Below are positions 35,287 to 45,756 of a stretch of 64,000 nucleotides of DNA, in pieces. The translations under genes were made by a program, and so were the position numbers. This DNA is from Scytalidium lignicola (taxonomy: Eukaryota > Ascomycota > Leotiomycetes). Numbering within the stretch: the stretch's first letter is position 1; every line of letters starts with the position of its first letter. Location of the stretch: assembly GCA_002812745.2 (NCBI GenBank), contig NCSJ02000078.1:1-64000 (forward strand), given 5' to 3'. A model generated the notes under the pieces. The model was given only the letters and a program-made list of their open reading frames with translations, was not told the DNA's origin and made no database searches.

Positions 35287-37383
35287 AAGAGTACGATATN
35301 AAAAAAGTTTGCTTGCATTTTACCTTCAATTTCATCTATGCCACACATATAACCTCAAACACAAAAAAAATGCAGAAACTCATGCATGAGGCGGCTGGAC
35401 GGATGAGTTTTTTTTATGATTTAGATGACAAACAAGGGGGAACAAAAAAAATTCTTCTAAGATAATTGTGAATTGAGATCAGATATACATATTTTTTGTA
35501 TCTTTTTTTATTTTCGAAATGTTCAACACATGAGTAATAATATTGATCAATTAGATGAGAGAGGGGGGGGGAGAGAGAGAGACAACTTAGAATTAATTTT
35601 AGAGGCACTGAGGCATTGTGAATAAGCCCTGATCCTTTTTTTCCCAACTCATGCCACTACATTGCTCCGTATTTGGGAATCGTGACATTTGCAGGCGTTG
35701 GTTGATGTCGAGATACTCGTGGAGATTGTTTTTTTGTTGGTGTCGTTACAGTTGTCCTAGTCATCATGGACGTAGTGGCGCTGATGCTTACTCCTGGCCA
35801 TGGTTTCCGCTGTAGGTCCTGTAGAACCGAACTTAACATTTACTTCAACTGAATAAGGGATAGAGGTATTTCCTGCTTTAATATTCACTAAAGTTACAGC
35901 TTACTACCTTTCTCTCTTTATTTTACCTCATCTAGACTAGATTTAACTCTGTGGCCTGTTTACTTTAAATTCCAATGGTTTAGTGTAGGCAAGCAAAGGC
36001 ACTGTGGAACCGGGGAGACTTTTTGTAACTCGTGTTAAGGGAATAACTATTACCTTTTATAAATCTCATTTCAATTGGAGCACTGCTGTCAATATATATG
36101 TTGTTGTCGTTTCTATTCTTTGCTTCACGTCCTAATGTATCATATCCATGGACTACGCCGATTGTTTTTACCCATTTCTAACAAATGGGATTAGTAAATG
36201 AGTTATATTTAAGCGGGAAAGAAAATTCTTCGATCATATTATTGATATCAGTTGGTGTGATAATTATGTAAATCAATTCAAGCTCCTCGAACTCTAAAAC
36301 GAGATCTCATCGGTGGCAAATTCACTCATAGCAACTTATCTACAGAATAAAATTAAAATGTTTTATTCTACGTTTTGATATATTCACTAAGTATATAGGA
36401 AGTTTTGTGGATGATATCGTTGCACTATTTATAGCTTCGAGAGCCATGACTATTTCCTCTTTTCATAATATCAGTAACAGTCAGTTACATCCATCAGAAC
36501 GAATCAGTTATTCGGTATCTCCATGTCATATCATCAAAAGCGGAGCTAGAAATGAATTCTTACCAAGAGGGAAAGTTACCATGATGATTCATCTTGACGA
36601 ATTGGACCGTTTTAGAAGTCTTCGTCATAGAACATCCCGGAATATATAACATCATCCCCGCATGCGTATGGGGTGGATTGAGGGAATTCTCTACCCTGAT
36701 TACAGCATACGTGTATTTGCGGCCTACGGGCACAGTATCACGCTCATTCAACCTTGAAAAATTATGACCTACCCAAACATACATAATGTGCGATATACAG
36801 AGCTCACCTTGCTGGAAGCAAATCCAAGCTATAGCTCTTTCCAAAGACACTTGATCTTATGATCCCGACCTCTCTCGCTGATTTTGAGGCAATTCAGACG
36901 GACTAAGTGTATACGAACAGCCGAATTCTTCCAGTTATAACCCTGCTAAGCTAATACAATATTCAATAATACGACTCGCATAGGAAGGGAATGTTCAATG
37001 TCGGCCAAAGACATGTATCATGATATTAGCCATGTCACCAAGGCCTGGCTTTCTCTGCGACGGTCATCGGCTTGACGTGAGTGACATCGAAGTAGGAGAC
37101 ATAAAAACGGTTTTAAGCTGTCTTCTCTTTTTTTATCCCTTGCTAACTTGTATAGGACTACGCCTTGAAGCCCTTCCGCGCTGTATTCACCAATGTGGAA
37201 GATTTTTAAATCTTCCTATAAAAAGGCTCGTCTGAAATGAAGTCCAAATGATCAAAAACTTCCTCAAAAAACTGTCTAAAACCTCAAATATTGGACCAAG
37301 CGAGTATGGAGGGGAGGGCCTTTGATCATTCACAAATTTATAAACCGAAGCATACCACTCGGCAATAACAACAGTAACAATAG
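35287..37383. other. Gene-poor interval
   Basis: 3' flank of the decarboxylase, then AT-rich DNA. An open frame on the minus strand at 36560-36720 (GHNFSRLNERDTVPVGRKYTYAVIRVENSLNPPHTHAG) has a possible upstream splice acceptor and could be an exon of an unknown gene, but I cannot support a full model. A GA microsatellite lies at 35556-35581. Confidence 0.4.
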
Positions 37384-37813
37384 CAGAAGCAGCAGTACAC
37401 CCCAGCGAGGCACACGAGTCAACCCGTCGGGTGAGTCTTCCGGGTCATTCTACGTGATAGTCTAGTCTAACCAAATCCGCTTTGGATATTGTAGCAACCA
37501 TTACATCATCATCTCGCAGGACCGCGACCAGATGTTCATTACCATTGCCGACTACCATCCGAAGTATGTGGATTTTTTGCACGATCGGTGCACGGCGCGG
37601 AACCTATTCTTGCGAATGCATGAATTCGGGCCCTGGGAAATCGGCAATGGGGACCATATGAACGATCTGGCCGTGGTCCTGCTCGCCATTTCCTTGCGTG
37701 CAGATGCCCTTTGCATCTGGCATAACCGGTTCTGTGTCCCTCGCGGGGCTTTGCTGCTGATGCTGGTGCTGCTGTTATTGTTGAGTGGTTATTTTTGGTT
37801 TGTGCATTGGTGA
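37384..37813 (+). CDS. Possible small membrane protein with a C-terminal helix (partial model)
   Basis: The supported exon is 37495-37813. It reads GNHYIIISQDRDQMFITIADYHPKYVDFLHDRCTARNLFLRMHEFGPWEIGNGDHMNDLAVVLLAISLRADALCIWHNRF, then a strong C-terminal membrane segment (GALLLMLVLLLLLSGYFWFVHW) at the stop. A preceding exon, 37384-37430, fits by frame and by a GTGAGT donor. An in-frame TAG just before it means that the real start exon lies further upstream or is lost. The layout suggests a tail-anchored membrane protein. I do not recognise the family. Confidence 0.4.
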
Positions 37814-38419
37814 ATGATCAAAGGCCCTGGGTCCGAATCCATCTAAGCAGATAACATTCGTAGGCCGTATGCCGGGAGGAGACTCAAGGCTGCTAGACTC
37901 GTGGATTGGCACCCCCCTTGGCCTGCGATTTCCTCATTCTTTGTTACGACCGCAGCATGCATCAGCACAACAGCAGCAGTCCGGAATCCTTATCCCGCCG
38001 CCTTCCTCTTTTCCTTTCCCTCCTTCCCCTCCTTCTTCTCCTTCTTGTGTGTGTCTCTCGACTTTTCTTTGTATGTGTATGTGTTTGAGNTTTTTTGTCT
38101 TTGTATTTTATTTCGTTTTACCTTCCTTATTTTGACAATCTGTCGCCTTTCCTATCTGAGCCAAGCAAAGGCTAAGTGAGTGTCNAAAAAAGTTCTTTGC
38201 ACTCGTGACTGATATTCTTCTACCCAGTGTCATCCGGGCGGCAACCCATTAAATAGCCCAGATCACGGCCTTTGATCCACCGTTTTGTAGCCCCAAGTTG
38301 GAGCAGAAACGCACTTGCCAAGTCCACCATCTAAAGCCCTTTATCCTCCAAAGAACAACTGATGATGATAGTAGCCTAACCATCACACTGAATCTCATAT
38401 ACACGAGCATACATGAATA
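37814..38419. other. Intergenic with CT-rich low-complexity tract
   Basis: A pyrimidine-rich run (CCTTCTTCTCC units) lies at 38008-38080, with Ns before a T-run at 38090 and an A-run at 38185. No gene. Confidence 0.4.
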
Positions 38420-39230
38420 TGTAGTAAATCGTGTATGACTGCAACCTTCCAGCGCTGTTCAAGGGCATGCATAGCTGTCTTTAGTGCAGAAAGAGCCTAC
38501 ACAGCTTCCTCACTTCTCACTTCTCCTTTTGTTTCCAAATATATCGCACCTGCATGCTACATAAGATGTAGTATAAATGGGAAAACCTTCTCGGTGCGCA
38601 TTCTAAGTCCTAAAAGAAAGTCCTTTGCGATCTGGGACATCTCTTTTGCTATTGCCTCGGCGATCTATCTCTTGTCTCTCTCTAATAGCGTCTCAAATTC
38701 GCCAATAGTAAGAGAGTAAGAAGGCCAAGAGGACCAAGTCAACCAGCGGTCTAAGGCCTATAAAAATAGGACATGCCAATAACAAATTGTGGTCTGGTAG
38801 CAATCTTCGAACCTCACCCTCAATTTGGGCATGTTTACTAATGTATTAAGGGTTCGATGAAGCTGCGATGCCCTCTGTATGGAAAGTTGCATCCACTGTG
38901 TGATCTGTAGTGTGTCTAAGTATCCTCCCTAAGAGATAGGTAGCTTGCGCAAAATATGTTAATCTGGCCCTATTGAGATTCAATGCAGATGACAGCGTAA
39001 ACGACTGGTCTGGTGCATCGGATCTGTCCGATATATCTAGTTAACGTGATTTAGCTAAGCTTCGTATATTACTTACACCTGAGTTCCAAGTCTCCATCAT
39101 CCATTGGGAGGATACTAAATGATTCGAGATCGCCAATGGCTAACATTTTGACACTGTAGTCAGGATTAAGATTTTGCACCTCCTTATTCATCTTCAAAAC
39201 TATTGATTACTTGATCTAGATAAGATAGAT
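38420..39230 (-). pseudogene. Fungal-specific transcription factor, C-terminal half, RIP-type relic
   Basis: Read on the minus strand, this stretch keeps long coding frames. In order they are IGDLESFSILPMDDGDLE, SFTLSSALNLNRARLTYFAQATYLLGRILRHTTDHTVDATFHTE, QLHRTLNTLVNMP, DRWLTWSSWPSYSLTIGEFETLLERDKR-stop-IAEAIAKEMSQIAKDFLLGLRMRTEKVFPFILHLM-stop-HAGAIYLETKGEVRSEEAV-stop-ALSALKTAMHALEQRWKVA. This is the pattern of the regulatory half of fungal Zn(II)2Cys6 transcription factors. The stops in the second half are all TAG and would come from CAG or TGG by one transition. A frame change lies near 38860. No zinc cluster is seen. The 5' side meets a dispersed repeat at 39234. Confidence 0.65.
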
Positions 39231-39233
39231 AAG

Positions 39234-39378
39234 TACCGCCCACCGGGCCATCTTGCATCCCTCTGCTTCTCTCTAGTCAGACGGTGTATTCTACTATCAA
39301 GAGCATTTCTCATTCAATCTAAAGGATTGTAGTTGAGCCTTCTGTATAGCCATGGAGAGTAGCTGAGAGCAGCCTAAC
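39234..39378. repeat. Dispersed repeat, copy A (direct repeat of 44113-44255)
   Basis: Begins TACCGCCCACCGGGCC and ends GCAGCCTAAC. It aligns over its whole length with 44113-44255 in the same orientation, with many substitutions and small indels. The pair brackets the dynamin-like gene. No coding capacity is seen. Confidence 0.75.
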
Positions 39379-40137
39379 CAATCACAAGGTAGGGTTCAGT
39401 AGAATAGGAGGGAACGAGGCCTTACTCTCTACGACAGTATTTGTCCATATTTCTAGGCCTCAGCTAAATCGACATACGAACTTTTGTTAGGTTGACACAC
39501 GTTAATTTCCGTAACTCTTGTACGTAAATATCTTAAGAACCAATGAATTAAAATTGGTTACAATGAGATTTATTTGAATGAGTTATTCGAATTAATAAAA
39601 TTTTTGATTTTAATTTTATAGGTTTCATATTAAATTTATAGTAAAAATATTAGTTGAAGCAAGTAAGTTTTCGTGGGAAAATGCTCTCGTTTCAATGTTC
39701 CTGTCTTCGTTTAGACTTTCCTGGACTCACTGTAATTTCAGTGGCGTGGTGTGTGTCGAGTTATCAGAATTCGTGTGTCAATTTAGCTGGGGCCTATTTC
39801 GGGAGCAAGTTGTGACTGAAAATGTCTCAAGTCCCATAAAAGATCAGGCTGGCGGTTAGTGGGCGAATGTGATTTGTGGTAGTTGGAAGGCGGCCGCTGT
39901 GGCGCGTTCGGGGAGCTAGCGGACCCCATCGTTTCCCCGGAGGTGAGGACGCTAAAGTGGCAGGCCGCCCCAAGTCAATCCTGAAGTGATCAAGTTAGTT
40001 TCAAGGAGGCGTGGGAGCGTTTCATACTTCAGATCCAACCTCTGTCGATCGTTACTTGTTAGTCTTCTTGGTTATAATACACCCTTTAACTTCAAATGCT
40101 CCGTCTCTAAACACCATCTTCCTCCTTTAGAGATACC
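39379..40137. other. Promoter-side spacer of the dynamin-like gene
   Basis: AT-rich at 39530-39650, otherwise mixed. No gene. The last 100 bases are the likely leader, ending CCTTTAGAGATACCATGG at the start codon. Confidence 0.4.
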
Positions 40138-43100
40138 ATGGACAACTCAAGCGGCCTCGAACTGCCTTCATTGAAGAGATTGCAATCTGACGAACAAATT
40201 AAGCTTCTGGATGTGGTTGATTCACTTCGCGCGCAAGGCTTGAGTGATATCGTTGCCTTGCCACAACTGATTGTCTGTGGAGATCAGTCCAGTGGCAAGA
40301 GCTCAGTATTGGAAGCAATCTCAGGAATCCCATTCCCTAGACAGGACACTTTGTGCACACGCTTCGCTACAGAAGTTATCCTCCGCCGAGCTGCGAAGGA
40401 GGAAATCTCGGTTTCCCTTGTGCCTGGAAAACATAGAATACAGCAAGATCGAGACAGATTGTTGCGATTCCATGTTGCACTGAAAACGAAAGATGATTTC
40501 GGCAGCCTCTTCGAAAAGGCTAGGGATGCTATGGGGCTGTCGTCTACTGGAAAATCATTTTCGAACGACGTTTTGCGGATTGAATTTAGTGGCCCATCCC
40601 AGCCTCAACTCACACTTGTGGATCTTCCAGGTCTCATTCATTCGCAAACCAACTCACTAAAAACCGACGACGTCGAGTTGGTGCACAATCTTGTCTCTCA
40701 ATATTTGGAAAACCCTCGTAGCATAATCTTGGCCGTTGTATCCGCGAAGAACGACGTGAACAACCAAATTATTCTCCGCAGGGCTCGTGAGGTTGACCCA
40801 CAAGGCTTACGGACTCTTGGTATCATTACAAAGCCCGACACATTAGCTGAAGGTTCCGAAAGCGAGAAAGAATTTCTATCTCTAGCAAGAAATGAGAACG
40901 TTAAGTTCTCCCTAGGTTGGCATGTGGTTAGAAACCTTGACTCTGCAAGGGAAAAGGATCAAAATACTCGAGACGAGATAGAAGTTACGTATTTCAAGCA
41001 AAGCATATTCAGTTCACTTCCGCCTCTTAGTGTTGGAATCACTTTCTTACGGTCTCGCCTGAGCAAGATCCTCTTCAACCAGATTCGTACGGAACTTCCA
41101 CGGCTTGTAGATGACATCCAAAACCAGATCTCGATAACAGAGTCTACCCTAGACAAACTTGGACCAGGTCGGGAGAAACTGGATGAGCAGAGAGGCTTTC
41201 TAATCTCACTTAGTCAGTCTTTTCAAAGCCTCTGCCGAGACGCTGTCAGAGGAGATTATGATCATAAGTTTTTTCGAGATGACGCAAATCCTGAAAGGAG
41301 ATTGTGTGCAAATATTATGAATATGCATGTTGATTTTGCGGAGAATATTCGGAAAGAGGGTGCAACTTGGATTATTCAGGACGAAGACGAAACGGACGAT
41401 AAGAAATTTCGCACACGCGAGGAAGCTATAAGGGAAGCCTGCGTACTTTTGAGGCGCAGCCGTGGACGAGAAGTACGACAATCCTCTTTCAAGTTCATAA
41501 TACTTTGATAAAATGGATAACTAACAGATGGGACCTATAGCTTCCCGGTTTACCGAACCCTCTCCTTGTTGGGGAGCTTTTCCGTGAATATAGCCATCCT
41601 TGGGGAGATCTGGCCAGAGCCCACATTAAGAACGTGTGGGAAGCGACTATCAGATTCCTCGAGCTTCTACTTAAACATCTAGCAGATGAAGATACCTGCG
41701 ATAGGATTTTCCAATTCTTCCTATATCCAATCATGGAGGAAAAGCTGAATTCAGCTTATAGCAAATTGAACGAACTTCTTAAAGTTCACGAAGACTATCC
41801 TATGACGACAAATACCCATTATATCAACAACAGCAAAAACCGTCGACAAGCTGAAAGCAAAGAAAAGTCGGAAAAACCTGCGAAATTAGATCAGATGTCG
41901 AGTGTTGATGGCATTTCTGGTGTTTTGTCGAGTATGGATATGATCACTGCAGAAGAAGCGTTCGATAAGATGAACGCATTTTACGAGGTAAGAATTTCTT
42001 TTTTGCCGTTGCATATATGAATATAAGCTCAACTAACCAAACCTATTCTAGGTGGCATTAAATTTGTTCACTGACAATGTGCCAACTCTTGCTATCCAAG
42101 GACCGATAATTCGAGAACTGCCTGATATTTTCTGTCCTACGGTCGTAATCTCTATGGATTCGACTAAAATTGAGGATATTGGAGGGGAGACTGAAATGAA
42201 AACTCTCGAAAGGAATATGATAAAGCGAAGGTTGACAATATTGGAGAATGGGGCTCGCATATGTAGGCAACATGCAAAGAGACCTCAATCCTGTGAGTTT
42301 ATCCTTTGGCAAATATACTAGGTAACTAGGTAAGAAGTTTTACTAACTTATTTAGTTTTTTCTTCTACAACAAAGGAAGAGTCAGAACAACCAAAACCCG
42401 TGGATATTACTCAGCAGAAATCCAAGGGTAAGGAGACTACCCCTAAGAAGGCTTCCATCCGCAAAAAGTTCCCTAAATCCGTCCCATCAGAAGAAGCTAC
42501 CAAGAATTCCTTCGCCGATGAACCAACTACGGCTTCAAAAAGTGCAGCACCTGAAAGTTCAACATCGGGTCAGCCTCCTCAAGACGAGAGCGCTTCACAT
42601 CCTTTTGGCGTTTCGCGTCCAGCATCCACTTCTGCGAAACCAATTAGCAATTCCTCCACCAACGTATTTGGTGGCCCAACTTCAACTACAACTCCTAGTA
42701 GCGGTACCGGTTTTGGTGGCTTTGGCAATGCAACATCTACATCTTCCGCCTTTTCCACTGGCGGCCCTTTCGGATTTGGTTCCTCACAATCAAAACCAGT
42801 TTTTAGCGACTCACAATCAAACTCATTTTTTGGTGGAGCATCTACAACTTCCAAACCTTTTGGTGGCAGCCTTTTTGGTTCTAGTACGGGATTTGGCTCC
42901 TCGCAATCAGAGTCACCTTTTAGTTCAAAAAATACGGTCTCTACATCTTCCACGCCATCTAGTGGTGACTCTACTGCCTCCAAATCGTCTCCAACTAGTC
43001 TCCCATCCTTTGGCTCAGAAAACTCTAAGACTTCTACCAGTGGTCTTTTCGGTAATGCAAAAGCTTCATCTCCAGCCACCGGTATTTTTGGTTCTGGCCA

Positions 43101-43453
43101 AAAGTAAGGTTAATTAAAATTATCATTACACTACCATAGAGAGTTTGAGCTAATCTAATGAAGGAAGACCTCAAATTAAGGCTGAAGGACTGGTTGTACT
43201 ACCTACTTTTGGAAAACCCTGGGAGCCTCTTATGGAGCTAGAGCCAGGCACCAGAAACAAGCAACAAAGGTATAATAACATTTGCTTTCAGAGGTCATTC
43301 CAAAATTTTTCTTACGAGGTGAGTAATAATTTATTAAGCCGATTTTCACTAGATATTTCCGTACTAATTATTTCTAATAGGAGTTGAGGCTAGCTGATTA
43401 TGCAATCGGNAAAAAGGTTCCCAACGGTAGAAAGGAATAAGAGCGAGTTTTAG
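40138..43453 (+). CDS. Dynamin-superfamily GTPase with FG-nucleoporin-like region and GLEBS-like C-terminus
   Basis: A large GTPase of the dynamin/Mx type. Exons 40138-41472, 41541-41987, 42052-42292, 42356-43103, 43168-43318 and 43381 to the stop give about 993 residues. GTPase motifs: GDQSSGKS at 48-55, DLPG at 162-165 and TKPD at 231-234. The middle and GED-like helical parts follow to about residue 670. Next come a basic stretch (KGKETTPKKASIRKKFPK) and about 190 residues of low complexity with roughly 13 FG pairs (NVFG, GFGGFG, PFGFG, LFG, IFG). The end reads NKQQRYNNICFQRSFQNFSYEELRLADYAIGK. This resembles the GLEBS motif by which Nup98/Nup116 bind Gle2/Rae1. The N at 43410 lies in the last exon: counted as a base, the stop is 43438-43440; dropped, the end reads IGKRFPTVERNKSEF with a stop at 43451-43453. 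The role is inferred: a GTPase that can meet nuclear pore or mRNA-export factors. Every exon join keeps the frame. Confidence 0.9.
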
Positions 43454-43953
43454 TTTAATTGATGAATTGCAGAACTATTTTGTACAGTATAATAGTATAA
43501 TAGTATGAAAGTTGATAGTTGATAGTGCATTTTAAAGTTCTGTTCTGTACAACACTCTTAACTCTCCGAAACATATCCTTCAAGTATCCGTCATATATTT
43601 TCTAAGGAAATAGAGAGATTGTAGAAGAAAATTCACTAAAACCTATAAAACGTACTTTTCAAAAGTTATAAAGAAAAGCAAAGTGCAATACTGTATAATT
43701 TGCTGTTTCTCCTACATGTCTCTCCCTGAATGACAAAAAATTGCAGGCGATAGAAAATAAGTCTTTTAGATAAACTCTAATTTTAAGGTTATTCTATATT
43801 TCAAGAATGCTTAGGAGACACGATGGTAGATGGAGGGTGAGTGAAGTAGAGCAATAATACCTTGAAAACTTTTGGCCTAATTTGGATGATATTAGCTCTA
43901 AATTAACCGTGGTCCTTGAGGATGTAATGAATGACGAGAACAGATTGATTACC
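43454..43953. other. AT-rich 3' flank
   Basis: 3' flank of the dynamin-like gene, with TATAATAG-type repeats at 43484-43510. No gene. Confidence 0.4.
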
Positions 43954-44114
43954 TTACTCACCCGTACAGTACATAAAAGTACAACTCGTTTTGGTACGAG
44001 GTTTCCTGTTGGATGGGCCGCAAGGTCATTCACTCAGCCACTCGGAGCCACTGGCCAGTGCAGGCCAAATGTACCTGAATCTCTAATTAATTTTGCATGA
44101 ATTTTGCATGACTA
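43954..44114. repeat. Dispersed repeat, second family (copy also at 52801-52952)
   Basis: Aligns in the same orientation with 52801-52952, from GTACAGTACATAAAAG to TTTTGCATGACTA. In the other copy most differences are C-to-T or G-to-A. No coding capacity. It touches the next repeat at 44113. Confidence 0.75.
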
Positions 44115-44255
44115 CCACCCACTGGGCCCTCTTGCATCCCTCTACTTATATCTAGTCGCACAGCGTATTCTGTTATCTCAAGCATTTATTATCGAATCTA
44201 CGGGGTTGTAGGTGAGCTCGCTATGGCTGTAGAGTGTAGCTGAGAGCAACCTAAC
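44113..44255. repeat. Dispersed repeat, copy B (direct repeat of 39234-39378)
   Basis: Starts TACCACCCACTGGGCC and ends GCAACCTAAC, aligning with copy A upstream of the dynamin-like gene. The Tc1/mariner relic begins about 10 bases after its end. Confidence 0.75.
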
Positions 44256-44263
44256 GGGTACCC

Positions 44264-45511
44264 GGTGTCAGAAATAAGTGGCCAGCTTTCTGCCAGACAG
44301 TGTAGCTAGCGTATTGTCACTCTTATAAATAATTACTGCTTATTTTGTCCCCTTTCAATTACTACTGTTACTACTCTTATTCTAATGGTTTGGGATACTT
44401 TCACGCGTGTGCAATACAAAACCAAAGTGGAAGATGCCTATTCTAAGCATCATACAGCTCAAAAATTAGGTATTCCTCGTAGTACAGCTTGAAGGTGGCT
44501 TAAAAAAAAAAGATCGCGTTCAAAAGACTTCTAGCCGACCTCGTATTATTCCAGATATTACAATTCTTGTAATTATTCAATGGTTTACAGACCATTTTGA
44601 TCGAAAGACCTCCTCAGTCGAATAAATCAAGACGGAATTTAATTTGCTAGTCTTTAAGAATACTCTTTAGTTGTACTGGCTTGATTTGAATACTATTACC
44701 ATGCACCAGATTGCAAGCTTGACACTTCTAAGAAGAACCAACTATATAAGTGGTTATTTTCGATTGTTAATTAGGGATAAACCACTTTGGTATTAAAGGA
44801 AAAGAATATACACAGATGAAAACATTATACGTACAGATATGCTTAAACACTAGCGGTTACTTAAAGCCAGGGAAGAGCGCCAGGAAGGAGAGGTAAATGC
44901 TTGATTATATTCAATTTACGTTTTGCTTTGGTCATAAATCTGTTATTAACATAAGTTGCTATTAGTTACAACTTCAAATCCAAGTTTTATTTTGTTTTAT
45001 ACGAAGGAGAAGGAGAAGGATTTACTCAAGAGAAGTATACAAATCAAATCCTTAAACACCTACTGAAGGAGATATTTGAGGAAAGGCAATTGGAGGAAGG
45101 CTTTAAAACATTAGGAGCATTCTTCTGTGTAGAGTATAATAGCTCAGTGCATGGTAAGTCAAGTACGAAGTGAAATAAGGGGTTATGCAATGCTGTACGA
45201 CTGGAATGCCACATTAGATCAATTGACTGGCCTCAATCTCTAGATCTAAATCTAATTGAGAATATATGAAAGGTCCTAAAGCACATCGGAGGTGGAAATT
45301 GGAGGATCTCAAGTTATAATTGATATTTGGGAGCATGAAATATCAATTGAAAAGCACATCAATCACTTTATTGATACTATGCCTGACAGAATCAATAAGG
45401 CCAGATTGTGAAAAGGAGGGCCTTCAAGTTGGTAGTAGTCGTGGTAGTAGTAATGATAGTGGTAATAACAGAGCAAAAATAGGGGTAGTAAGAGACTCAA
45501 TTCTGACACCC
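44264..45511 (+). mobile_element. Tc1/mariner-like transposon relic
   Basis: A decayed class II element of about 1.25 kb. The ends share GGTGTCAGAA in inverted orientation (44264-44273 and 45502-45511). The former transposase starts at ATG 44385: MVWDTFTRVQYKTKVEDAYSKHHTAQKLGIPRSTA-stop-RWLKKK, a helix-turn-helix. DDE_3-type pieces follow: QILKHLLKEIFEERQLEEGFKTLGAFFCVEYNSSVHGKSSTK, then RSIDWPQSLDLNLIENI-stop-K, which matches the family's conserved D-x-N-P(L)-IE segment. Stops and frame changes are many, and several stops come from W, R or Q by transition. It is inserted just beside repeat copy B. No activity is possible. Confidence 0.75.
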
Positions 45512-45756
45512 CCTTATATATGGAGGTCGCGGTCAACTAAGTCGGGAATACAGACATACCGGTAGTCATATTCCCCATGCAAACTTTAATTACAACTGCT
45601 TGAGATCCGTTTAATACCAAGCAGTTACCCTTTCGTGCCTTTCAATCGGACGTTAGCGCACAACAGGTACAAGCACTTATTTCGCAGCGCCTCCTAAGGA
45701 CTCCGGACTGTACTCCTTGGCCCCAGGAAAATTTATAGCGAAAGGCAGGTTTCGGA

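Noticed and set aside
42518..43117. 199-codon plus-strand frame and 166-codon minus-strand frame in the FG region
   Set aside because: Both are shadows of the repetitive FG-coding exon. The FG frame is the one that connects in phase to the GTPase and to the GLEBS-like exons.
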